Of a stretch of 17,732 nt of DNA, positions 7,878 through 14,341 are shown piece by piece. Both the position numbers and the translations under genes were made by a program. Below the pieces are notes generated by a model. That model was not told the DNA's origin. It worked only from the letters and a program-made list of their open reading frames with translations, and ran no database searches. The stretch comes from CAYTQK01 sp964439745 (lineage in GTDB: Bacteria; Desulfobacterota; Desulfobacteria; Desulfobacterales; Desulfosudaceae): contig CAYTQK010000032.1 of assembly GCA_964439745.1 (NCBI GenBank), forward strand, positions 1 through 17,732. Direction: 5' to 3'. How positions within the stretch are numbered: position 1 is the first letter of the stretch; every line of letters starts with the position of its first letter.

Positions 7878-8055
7878 ATAGACGGCTTTATCCGGACCTG
7901 GGACCCGGCCGAGACGGTGCTGTCGCTGGAAGCCCACGCGGTCTATTCCGAGGTGGGGGCCATGGCGGTGTCGCCAGCGGGCAATTATATCGCTTCCGGC
8001 GCGGTGGTCAAGGAGGAGGTGGATTTTGAGATCAAGATCTGGGCGGCGGCATGGC
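7878..8055 (+). pseudogene. WD40-repeat protein remnant
   Basis: The frame reads IDGFIRTWDPAETVLSLEAH, then VGAMAVSPAGNYIASGAV and EIKIWAA. This is the classical WD40 blade pattern: a DG.IR.WD end of one blade, a GH-like turn (here EAH), V..+A.SP.G..IASG, and a second .IKIW end. Only about 60 residues, just over one blade, survive; WD40 proteins need several blades. No start codon or ribosome site precedes it, and the left side is cut at the 15-bp hairpin. The frame runs on by chance into the next gene, which has its own start and signal peptide. Confidence 0.7.
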
Positions 8056-8091
8056 CCGGAAAAATCGGCCTTTGGTATCGTTATTTATTTG

Positions 8092-8119
8092 TTGGCTCCG
8101 CGCGCCGGCGTGATATAAT
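8092..8119 (+). promoter_or_regulatory. extended -10 promoter of the ytfJ-usp operon
   Basis: A perfect -10 TATAAT (8114-8119) is preceded by TG at the extended -10 position (8111-8112). A -35-like TTGGCT lies at 8092-8097 with a 16-nt spacer. It is about 70 nt ahead of the start codon at 8190. Confidence 0.6.
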
Positions 8120-8189
8120 CCGGGCAGTACTGGAAAAAGTGCGGTCTTATCAGGGCGGCATGGCCAAACAGGGAAAGGAGAAACAGGGC

Positions 8190-8720
8190 ATGAAACGTAT
8201 GATTCTGACGTTGCTGGCGGTAATGGTTGTGGCGACCGGAGCGGCCGGGGCAGGAGAATTGATGCCCGGGCAGGCGGCCTCGGAATGGTCGTTTCCGGAC
8301 GCGGACGGCAACATGTACACCATGGAAAACTGGGCCGGCAAGGTGCTCTTGATCAACTATGTCGATCCGGACGAAGCCGACGTGAACGATCATTATACCG
8401 ATGCCATGAAAGCGGCCAAGGAGGAGGGCCGGCTCAAGACCGAGAGTTACAAGGGGATCGGCATTGCCGACTGCGCGGCCAGCTGGAAGCCGAACTTTCT
8501 GATCCGGTCGATCGCCGGCAAAAAGGCGAAAAAATACAAGACCACCATCCTGTTTGACACCGAGGCCGCCCTGCGGAATGCCTGGGGCCTGGAAAAGGAT
8601 ACCGGCAATATCATCCTGCTGGACAAAAACCGGGTCTGCCGGGCGATTGTACGCGGGCCGGTGCCGGAAGACCAGGTCGCCGACCTGGTCGACCTGGCCG
8701 TGGCGCTGCAACAGGAATAG
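8190..8720 (+). CDS. YtfJ-like exported thioredoxin-fold protein
   Basis: 176 aa from ATG 8190, where AAGGAG lies 9 nt upstream and a signal peptide follows (MKRMILTLLAVMVVATGAAGA, cleaved before GELMPG). The mature protein begins PGQAASEWSFPDADGN and contains GKVLLINYVDPDE, the start of a thioredoxin-like fold. The C-terminal half, KYKTTILFDTEAALRNAWG followed by NIILLDKNRVCRAIVRGPV, matches the YtfJ group. There is no CxxC active-site pair, so it is not a conventional thiol oxidoreductase; the usual CxxC position is occupied by VDPDE. Role unknown, probably periplasmic. It is followed after 26 nt by a universal stress protein, probably in the same transcript. Confidence 0.8.
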   Translation: MKRMILTLLAVMVVATGAAGAGELMPGQAASEWSFPDADGNMYTMENWAGKVLLINYVDPDEADVNDHYTDAMKAAKEEGRLKTESYKGIGIADCAASWKPNFLIRSIAGKKAKKYKTTILFDTEAALRNAWGLEKDTGNIILLDKNRVCRAIVRGPVPEDQVADLVDLAVALQQE

Positions 8721-8746
8721 GTGCGGACCGCGAAAGGGTAGCGACC

Positions 8747-9166
8747 ATGTTTACCAACATTCTCGTTCCCGTAGATTTTACCGAGGGTAACCAGCGGGCT
8801 GTGGAGATTGCCGCCTCCCTGGCCGGGACAGAGACGGCTGTGATTACCCTGCTGCATGTCATCGAGACCATTGACAGCGAGGATTTCGTGGAGGTCAAGG
8901 ATTTTTATACCCGGCTGGAAAAGCGGGCCTCCGAGGCCATGAACAAGCTCAAGGAGCCCCTGGCAGACAGTGAATTGACCATCCGGCAGAAGATCATCTA
9001 CGGCAACCGGGCCGCCCAGATTCTGCAGTTTGCCGGCGAGCACAAGATTGACCTGATCGTGATGAGTTCGCACAAGGTGGACCCGGACGACCCGGCCCGG
9101 GGCTGGGGGACCATCAGCCACAAGGTGAGCATATTGAGTCAGTGCCCCACCATGCTGGTGAAGTAG
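8747..9166 (+). CDS. universal stress protein, UspA family
   Basis: 139 aa, one Usp domain of normal length. It opens with MFTNILVPVDFTEGNQRAVEIAASLA (first strand and helix), has ITLLHVIETID for the second strand, and ends with DLIVMSSHKV and SILSQCPTMLVK. The ATP-binding Usp signature G-2x-G-9x-G(S/T) is not present: after SSHKV comes DPDDPARGWGTIS, where the first Gly pair is lost. It therefore probably belongs to the UspA class that does not bind ATP, or binds in another way. It lies in the cytoplasm and follows the YtfJ-like gene by 26 nt. Confidence 0.9.
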   Translation: MFTNILVPVDFTEGNQRAVEIAASLAGTETAVITLLHVIETIDSEDFVEVKDFYTRLEKRASEAMNKLKEPLADSELTIRQKIIYGNRAAQILQFAGEHKIDLIVMSSHKVDPDDPARGWGTISHKVSILSQCPTMLVK

Positions 9167-9192
9167 GCAGGCGTCGTTACACTTATGGACAA

Positions 9193-9258
9193 GATTGCCA
9201 CCCCGCCTCCGGCGGGGCAAGCGTTCCGCTGCGCTCCTGGCAATGACTGGCTGCCGGG
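9193..9258 (-). repeat. 66-nt palindromic repeat, copy 1
   Basis: GATTGCCA opens and GGCAATGAC (9239-9247) closes the element; the centre is the hairpin CCCCGCC-TCC-GGCGGGG (9201-9217). The copy at 9993-10058 differs at 5 of 66 positions. The hairpin stands 26 nt after the Usp stop codon and just before the convergent gene's stop, so it may also separate the two transcripts. Confidence 0.75.
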
Positions 9259-9273
9259 GAGGCTGCTTCATCT

Positions 9274-9816
9274 TCACCAGGTCAGCTGGAAGACCGTGGC
9301 CGGGGCGCCTTCCCAGCTTTTTTTGATGATCCGGGATTTGACCGGCTTTTTCAGCACCAGCTCCAGGTATTTTTCCATCCAGCCCGAGGCGATGTGGTAC
9401 CAGGCTTCGAAATCCTTGTCAAACCCCTCCATGGTTATGTGCATCTCCTGGTCGCCCACCATGGTGCCGGTAATGGATCCGAAATTGAACTGGGCTTTGA
9501 CGACCCGGTCATAGGAGTTCATGGCCTCCTGGGCGTCGTCCTTTTTCAGGGCCAGCTTGTAGATCGTCTCCATGGTGGCCTGGCCCTGCTCCCGTCCCCA
9601 GTCCTTGAGGATATCGGGATCGTTTTTGGCCAGCACGGCGGCGATGGCCGTCAGGCAGTTGCGGTAGGTTTCATAGGGATACCAGGCCGACTGAAGAATC
9701 AGCTTGGACAGGATCTGGCGGTCTTCGTCGGTCAGAAATTTATCAAAAACGCCGGTTTTGTCGGCCTTGATGTTCTTGGCGATGTTGATAAAGAGGGTAC
9801 CTTTTACCTGTCGCAT
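9274..9816 (-). CDS. DUF2378-like protein (possible V4R/heme-NO-like fold)
   Basis: 180 aa from ATG 9816-9814, with AAGGAG 5-6 nt upstream. No signal or membrane segment. The layout MRQVKGTLFINI, FLTDEDRQIL, QSAWYPYETYRNCLTAIA, LKDWGREQGQ and a C-terminal SGWMEKYLELV...SWEG matches the plan of DUF2378/TIGR02265 proteins known mostly from Myxobacteria: an opening VKG, a SWYP box, a GREQG-type helix and a C-terminal beta sheet. Those proteins are thought to adopt the small-molecule-binding heme-NO/V4R fold. I see no sure heme-ligand histidine. The function is unknown. The gene stands alone on this strand, flanked by the two 66-nt repeats. Confidence 0.55.
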   Translation of the reverse strand: MRQVKGTLFINIAKNIKADKTGVFDKFLTDEDRQILSKLILQSAWYPYETYRNCLTAIAAVLAKNDPDILKDWGREQGQATMETIYKLALKKDDAQEAMNSYDRVVKAQFNFGSITGTMVGDQEMHITMEGFDKDFEAWYHIASGWMEKYLELVLKKPVKSRIIKKSWEGAPATVFQLTW

Positions 9817-9923
9817 GGCAGCTCCTTCGGCAAAACGGTTGGTATCGGAAGCAGATCCCGGGTGGAAATATACCAGTTCTCACCGGCCAGTGCGGTCTGG
9901 TAGATGAAATCTGAATTATCTTT

Positions 9924-9952
9924 ATGATCGCATAATTGGCCGGATTTGTCAA
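9924..9952 (-). promoter_or_regulatory. promoter of the DUF2378-like gene
   Basis: On the minus strand a consensus -35 TTGACA (9952-9947) and a -10 GATCAT (9929-9924, 4 of 6 matches) are separated by exactly 17 nt. The site is about 110 nt upstream of the start codon at 9816, with nothing else on that strand in between. Confidence 0.5.
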
Positions 9953-9992
9953 TACAACCGTGCCCCGGCAGAGGGCCCGGGCGATTGTTCAG

Positions 9993-10058
9993 GATTGCCG
10001 CCCCGCCTCCGGCGGGGCAAGCGTTCCGCTGCGGTCCTATCAATGACGGGCTGCCGGG
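9993..10058 (-). repeat. 66-nt palindromic repeat, copy 2
   Basis: The same orientation and central hairpin as the copy at 9193-9258, offset by exactly 800 nt. The substitutions include GGCAAT to ATCAAT at the outer arm, which weakens the pairing with the opening ATTGCC. It lies in the gene-free stretch between the DUF2378-like gene and parA. Confidence 0.75.
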
Positions 10059-10104
10059 ACAGGCGGCCGGCAAGACATACTGGTGAAAGCCTGGCCATGA
10101 CCAC

Positions 10105-10141
10105 GTCATCGCGAGCGACCGCAGGGAGCGTGGCGATCCTG
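10105..10141 (+). repeat. REP-like palindrome GTCATCGCGAGC...
   Basis: GTCATCGC pairs with GGCGATC at the other end, and the interior GCGACCGCAGGGAGCG has the well known 'GAGCGACCGCAGGGAGCGTGGC' look of dispersed bacterial palindromes. It is a shorter relative of the elements at 9193 and 9993 in opposite orientation. Confidence 0.7.
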
Positions 10142-10241
10142 AACATGGGTACGAAACCGATGCCGGGGAGGTGCCGGATCAAGGTTCCAGCCAGGCGCAT
10201 CCGGTCTTTGCGGCAGGCAGCCGGCGATGTATGCGGATGGG

Positions 10242-10282
10242 CGGTGACACGGGCAACCTGCGGCGGTTTATCCGTGTCACCG
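10242..10282. promoter_or_regulatory. 11-bp perfect inverted repeat downstream of parA
   Basis: CGGTGACACGG (10242-10252) and CCGTGTCACCG (10272-10282) pair perfectly with a 19-nt loop. There is no T run. It could be part of a parA terminator, a protein-binding site, or a centromere-like site for the ParA protein. None of these can be decided from the sequence. Confidence 0.45.
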
Positions 10283-10368
10283 GGTGAATCAGCGTCAGCA
10301 GTGGACCTGCCTCTTGCCACGGTGGCCGGGTTCCGGCGGAGCATACCTGGATAAAGGGGGGGCGGGCC

Positions 10369-11256
10369 TCAGGCTTTTTTCCGGACCGTATATCCACAGC
10401 GCTGGGCCAGTTCCACGGCTGCCTTGCGGACATGATCATAATAGGTGGCGTATTTTTCGCGCAGGGTGGGAAAGTAGATGCTGTCATCCACCGCGCTGGA
10501 CAGGGTCTGGGCGGTAGGAAAGTAATTCCGGAAAAGGGTGGTGTCGTGCTGGGCGGCCAGGTTTTTCAGCTCCTGGTTGTGCAGCTGGTATTGCCGGGTC
10601 CGCCGGTCGGTTTTGTTCAAAAGGATCCCGGCCAGTACCGGCCGGGGATCCCCGGAATCGGAAATTCCCCGGGCGTACTGGATCATGTTGAAGGTGTCGG
10701 TCATGGCATTGACGGCCATGCGGCTGGATTCCGCGGGGATGAGGATATAATCTGCCGTCCGCAGGGCGGCCAGGGTGATTTTGTTGCGCTTGTCAATATT
10801 GGCCGGGGTGTCAATAAAGACGATATCGAATTTTTTGCGCAGGGCGCTGGTCATCAGTTTAACCAGCCGCAGGCAGTCCCGCTGGCTGCAATCTGTCTCC
10901 AGGTCGATGGCATTGTCCCGCTCCTGGACCATAACCCAGAGTTCGCCCAGGGGAAGGCGCCGGGTGACGGTATGCCCCTTTTCCCGTTTCAACAGGTAGG
11001 GGGCAATGGTTTCCCTTTTTCTGGCGCGGATGTTTTTGAACATGTGCGCGATGGTCTGCTTGCCGGCTTTGGCTTCGGCCACCTGATGAAGCCCCAGCAG
11101 GGAGGTGGCGGAACTGGATTGGCCGTCCAGATCCACCACCGCCACCCGGGCGTCTTTTTTGGCGATCCGGGTGGAGGCGAAAAAATCCGCCAGGAAAACG
11201 GACAATGTGGATTTGCCCACGCCGCCCTTGTTGTTGTACACCGCGATGATGGCCAT
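10369..11256 (-). CDS. orphan ParA-family ATPase
   Basis: 295 aa, a deviant-Walker P-loop ATPase. The Walker A motif K10-GGVGKST has the signature lysine. VAVVDLDGQSSSA (about 38-50) is the A' motif and FDIVFIDTPANID (143-155) is Walker B; the middle LIPAESSRMAVNAMTDTF is the usual ParA/MinD membrane- or DNA-binding region. There is no N-terminal helix-turn-helix extension, so it is a type Ib or chromosomal-type ParA. No ParB or centromere-binding gene lies on either side. The start ATG 11256 is preceded by eight G residues in place of a normal Shine-Dalgarno. Orphan ParA proteins position cargoes such as plasmids, chemotaxis clusters or carboxysomes; the cargo here is unknown. Confidence 0.88.
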   Translation of the reverse strand: MAIIAVYNNKGGVGKSTLSVFLADFFASTRIAKKDARVAVVDLDGQSSSATSLLGLHQVAEAKAGKQTIAHMFKNIRARKRETIAPYLLKREKGHTVTRRLPLGELWVMVQERDNAIDLETDCSQRDCLRLVKLMTSALRKKFDIVFIDTPANIDKRNKITLAALRTADYILIPAESSRMAVNAMTDTFNMIQYARGISDSGDPRPVLAGILLNKTDRRTRQYQLHNQELKNLAAQHDTTLFRNYFPTAQTLSSAVDDSIYFPTLREKYATYYDHVRKAAVELAQRCGYTVRKKA

Positions 11257-11440
11257 TTCCCCCCCCGTTGGTAGTTGGTTGATTCCGGTCGGTTATGGAC
11301 ACAAAAAAGCGCCGCGCTCCTGGCAATATGCTTATCCCGTACAGAAGGTTCTGTCAAGCCGCGGCCGGAAGTCTTTTTTTGTGTATTCGAACCGGAAAAA
11401 ATGATAAAATTCGGATAAATTCATTCCACCAGGAGGAAAT
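11257..11440. other. divergent intergenic region, parA / nucleotidyltransferase module 2
   Basis: 184 nt between divergent starts. It contains a palindrome ACAGAA-GG-TTCTGT (11341-11354), a plausible operator for one or both genes. A 14-nt fragment identical to part of the 66-nt repeats (GCGCTCCTGGCAAT, 11314-11327) also lies here. An A/T-rich stretch (11371-11420) with TAAAAT and GATAAA boxes is the likely promoter area of the plus-strand genes, but no clear -35 was found. Confidence 0.4.
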
Positions 11441-11635
11441 ATGACCAAGACCCTGGCCGAGCGCGCGGCCCTCCGGCGAAAAAAAATGAGCGGCCACCTG
11501 TCCCGGGGATTCGTCGAGGCGGAGGAGTGGGATCTGTCGTTCTGGCTGGATCGAACCCCGCAGGAGCGCCTGTCCGCGCTGGTGGCCATCCGCAGAGATA
11601 TCGAAAAGGTGAATCCGGAACGTTTGAAAGAGTAA
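11441..11635 (+). CDS. small partner protein of nucleotidyltransferase module 2
   Basis: 64 aa from ATG 11441, with AGGAGG only 4 nt upstream. The N-terminus is strongly basic (ERAALRRKKMSG). A short core FWLDRTPQERLSALVAIRRD follows; a 'FW...TPEERL..L..LR' helix is common in small proteins encoded just ahead of nucleotidyltransferase-type toxins. The stop TAA 11633-11635 is 2 nt before the next start, so the two are translationally coupled. I infer an antitoxin or accessory function. It does not look like the partner in module 1. Confidence 0.7.
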   Translation: MTKTLAERAALRRKKMSGHLSRGFVEAEEWDLSFWLDRTPQERLSALVAIRRDIEKVNPERLKE

Positions 11636-11637
11636 TC

Positions 11638-12090
11638 ATGGAGACCATCCAGGATTTCGAAGATATCCTTTTTCTGCTGGCAAAGCACCGGGCCCGGTAC
11701 CTGGTTGTCGGGGGGATGGCCTTTATTTTTCACGCCAAACCCCGGTATACCAAGGATATGGATATCTGGGTGGATGCCCGGCCGGAAAATGTGGAAAAAG
11801 TCAATGCGGCCCTGGCAGAATTCGGCTCTCCCTATTTTTTTTCTCAGCCCGCCCAGGAGGATGAGATCCTGCAGCTCGGCGTGGCGCCGGACCGGATTGA
11901 TATTCTGCTGACGGTCACTGGATTGGATTTTGACGTGGTGTGGGACCGGCGGGTGGTCGGCGCATATGGGCAGGTGGAGGCCAATTGGATTGATCTGGAC
12001 AGCCTGATCGCGGCCAAAAAGCGCCTTGATGCCCCCCGGCACCAGGAAGATGTCCGGGTGCTGGAAAAGGTGAAAGCAAGACTCGGCTGA
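11638..12090 (+). CDS. MNT-like nucleotidyltransferase, module 2
   Basis: 150 aa from ATG 11638, with AAAGAG just upstream. The catalytic core is complete: YLVVGGMAFIFHA (G25-G26), D40-x-D42 in KDMDIWV, and a third acidic D88 in GVAPDRIDILL. It is homologous to the enzyme at 7165-7626, sharing the DIWV strand, the Q-x-GVAP-x-RIDI block and a C-terminal K...D...L pattern. Here the end is SLIAAKKRLDAPRHQEDVRVL, and the partner gene is different. The family includes toxins that add nucleotides to RNA or to their antitoxin. It is co-transcribed with 11441-11635 and convergent with the acyl-CoA synthetase gene, 50 nt away. Confidence 0.85.
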   Translation: METIQDFEDILFLLAKHRARYLVVGGMAFIFHAKPRYTKDMDIWVDARPENVEKVNAALAEFGSPYFFSQPAQEDEILQLGVAPDRIDILLTVTGLDFDVVWDRRVVGAYGQVEANWIDLDSLIAAKKRLDAPRHQEDVRVLEKVKARLG

Positions 12091-12140
12091 CGCCGGCGGC
12101 TTCCTCCCCGGCCGATGGTGGGCTGGCGCTTCCGCCCGCC

Positions 12141-14012
12141 TCAGACCGTCTCCAGCAGATCCTGGCGGCCGGTGGCGGCGAACTGCTGCTTGATTTCCTG
12201 AAAGGCCTCGGGAGTGAGGCGGTGATAGGTGGTGTCCCCCCGCTGCCGGTAATAGACGGTCATGTCCGGATGGCTCTCGATGTTGAAGTGCTGGCGCTTG
12301 AAGGGGCGGACCAGGATCTTCTGGGTGTTGGTCAGGGTAAAGGCGTCGATGACCCGGATATAGTCCGGCATCCACTTGGGATCCATGCCGTGGTGCTCCT
12401 GCTGGTCCATCAGCCAGTCAAAGGCCTGCCCGGGATCGAACTCGGCGCTCTCCTCCATCTGCACGGTCACCATGACCAGCTCGTCGGATACGGCGCAGGG
12501 CACGCCGTAGGCCACGGCCAGGCGCACACCCGGCATGGCCTGGGCATAGGCCTGGACGGTCTCCGCGGAAAAGTTCTCCCCGTCCTTGCGAATCCAGTCG
12601 TCGGTGCGGCCGTTGAAAAAGAGGTAGCGCTTGCCGTTGACGATGCGGATGTGGCCCAGGTCGCCGGAGTGGAAACAGCCGTCGCGGAACTTGCGGCCGG
12701 TGTCCTTTTCATTGTCAAAATAGCCGTCAAAGCGCAGGCTGTTGGCCCGGTCCACGGGCTTGCAGATTTCGCCCACGGCGCGGTCGTAATTGAGCAGCCG
12801 GCCGTGGTCATCGACCTGCCCGGGCTCGCAGGGCCGGCCCTCCTCGTCCAGGATGACCACCGACTTTGGCGCCCGGCCGACCGAGTCCTCGGGATCGCCC
12901 GGCTTGTTGGCGGTGGTGATGACCGCCTCGGTGGAGCCGTAGATTTCATAGACATGTTCCATGCCCAGGTAGCGCTTGATCTTGCGGCGGTCGACGGCGG
13001 GCGCGCCATTGCCGTAGGCCACCCGGAAACGGTTGTCGGGGTGGCCGGCCAGGGCCTGGACCACGGCCTCGGGGCTGCCGTATTTTTTTTCCAGGGCGGT
13101 GATGATGTAGTGCAGGGGCTGGCCCACGTAGTTCAGGTAGGTGATCCCGTAAGACAGCAGGTCGTCTTCAAAGGCGCTGGCGCTGAACTTCCGCTTGAGG
13201 ACCACGCTGGCGCCGGCGATCATGATGGGCAGCATGCCCACGTACCAGGCGTTGGAGTGAAACAGGGGCATGCTGACATAGCCCCGGTCATCTTTTTTCA
13301 GGTGTACGGCCGACTGCACCACCGTGCCGGCCCCGATCATTTTCAGGTGGGTGCAGGGCACGCCCTTGGGCAGGCCGGTGGTGCCGGAGGTATAGATAAC
13401 CAGGACCGGGCTGGTATTGTCCATGGCCGGCCTTGCCTTGGCGGCGGCGGCCGGTTCCGGCTCGGAAAAACGGCTCATGGCCGCCTCGATGGTCTCATAT
13501 CCGGCGCGGCCGGCCGTGTCGTCCTCGCCGGCCGGTGATTCCAAAAGGAGCAGATCATTTTCGCCCACGGTGGGTATGTCGTCCAGGATCCCGGCCAGGC
13601 GGTCAAGAGAGCCGGGGTTGGTCAGCAGCAGCCGCACCCCGGCCTGGTTGATGACGTCGGTCAGCACCCGGCCGCGAAAGCCGGTGTTGACGGCGAACAA
13701 AATAGAATTGCTCAGGCCGGCCCCGAAGGCGGCAAAGAGGTATTCCGGGGTGTTGTCCTGGTAGATGCCGATCTTCAGGCGCTGGTCCGGTTCCAGCAGG
13801 CCGCGGTCGATGAGCTGTCGCCGCCGGGCCAGGAAAAAGGCGGCGTAGCGGCGGGACTGGGCCAGCACCTGGCTGTAGGTCCAGGCGGCGTCCTCGAAAA
13901 GCAAAAAGGGCCGATTCTTCCGGGTGGGCAGGCCCAACAGCAGGCGGATCATGGAGCGAAAGTTGACAAAACCGGCATAGTTGCGAATCAAATTCTTGGT
14001 ATTCACAGGCAT
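12141..14012 (-). CDS. acyl-CoA synthetase, AMP-binding enzyme (FATP-like)
   Basis: 623 aa. It activates a carboxylic acid as acyl-AMP and then forms acyl-CoA. The start is put at the ATG at 14012 because AGAGGA lies 6 nt upstream; a longer frame begins at 14063 but has no ribosome site. The AMP-binding loop VIYTSGTTGLPKG is at about residues 205-217. The adenylate motif YGSTEA is at 358-363 (where most enzymes have YGxTE). SGDLG is at 449-453, and the hinge RTDDWIRKDGENFS at 469-482 resembles the FATP/very-long-chain group. A C-terminal Lys in TNTQKILVRPFK is the expected adenylation lysine. No signal peptide. The substrate is probably a fatty or other aliphatic acid, but a bile-acid or aromatic substrate cannot be excluded. 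Confidence 0.9.
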   Translation of the reverse strand: MPVNTKNLIRNYAGFVNFRSMIRLLLGLPTRKNRPFLLFEDAAWTYSQVLAQSRRYAAFFLARRRQLIDRGLLEPDQRLKIGIYQDNTPEYLFAAFGAGLSNSILFAVNTGFRGRVLTDVINQAGVRLLLTNPGSLDRLAGILDDIPTVGENDLLLLESPAGEDDTAGRAGYETIEAAMSRFSEPEPAAAAKARPAMDNTSPVLVIYTSGTTGLPKGVPCTHLKMIGAGTVVQSAVHLKKDDRGYVSMPLFHSNAWYVGMLPIMIAGASVVLKRKFSASAFEDDLLSYGITYLNYVGQPLHYIITALEKKYGSPEAVVQALAGHPDNRFRVAYGNGAPAVDRRKIKRYLGMEHVYEIYGSTEAVITTANKPGDPEDSVGRAPKSVVILDEEGRPCEPGQVDDHGRLLNYDRAVGEICKPVDRANSLRFDGYFDNEKDTGRKFRDGCFHSGDLGHIRIVNGKRYLFFNGRTDDWIRKDGENFSAETVQAYAQAMPGVRLAVAYGVPCAVSDELVMVTVQMEESAEFDPGQAFDWLMDQQEHHGMDPKWMPDYIRVIDAFTLTNTQKILVRPFKRQHFNIESHPDMTVYYRQRGDTTYHRLTPEAFQEIKQQFAATGRQDLLETV

Positions 14013-14341
14013 GAAATATCCTCTGTCATGGCAGTCAGGTAATGAGCGGCCCGGTCGAATCAAGGCCCGGCATATCTTGTCTCTGGTGGGCGGTTATATA
14101 TGAATAAAGCCGGTATGTCCAGAACTGATGCCAGAGGGGATGGTGCTGCGGCTTCCCGGCTCGGCGGCGGCCGGCCTGCATTTTTTTCGGAGCAGTGCAG
14201 CTTTGGCGGACTTACGGCAAAAATATATATGCGTTCGTAGAATTTTCTGTTATACATATTACAACTCACGGGGGAGAGCAGGCTACCGGCAGGGATGTTT
14301 TTTGGCAGCCATATTCATTCTGTAATATTCAGGAAAATATT
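14013..14341. other. divergent intergenic region, acyl-CoA synthetase / histidine kinase
   Basis: About 330 nt between the two starts. Toward the kinase there is a weak sigma70-like pair, TTGGCG (14203-14208) and TATATG (14226-14231) with a 17-nt spacer, in an A/T-rich patch. A short in-frame leader extends the kinase frame upstream to 14195, but the ribosome site AGGA at 14331 favours the start at 14342. No RNA gene, repeat or terminator was seen. Confidence 0.4.

Larger units (their letters stand above)
10059..10368. other. gene-free stretch with palindromes
   Basis: This 310-nt stretch contains only unconvincing overlapping frames rich in Arg and Pro. It holds a further short palindrome of the GTCAT family (10105-10141) and a strong inverted repeat (10242-10282). 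The parA gene ends at 10369 on the minus strand, so any terminator for it should lie here. No hairpin with a T run on that strand was seen. Confidence 0.5.

Noticed and set aside
9185..9260. Coding frame through the 66-nt repeat (Pro/Arg-rich product)
   Set aside because: The frame arises from the palindromic repeat itself; the same false peptide recurs at the other copies.
11332..12375. Long minus-strand frame over the second nucleotidyltransferase module
   Set aside because: It is the antisense of two well-supported genes, has no ribosome site and no recognisable domain.
12222..13538. Plus-strand open frame inside the acyl-CoA synthetase
   Set aside because: It is the antisense of a gene with clear adenylation motifs; the product is a Gly/His/Val-rich artefact.
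14195..14341. N-terminal extension of the kinase from 14195
   Set aside because: The extra residues have no ribosome site and no domain; AGGA at 14331 with ATG 14342 is a much better start.
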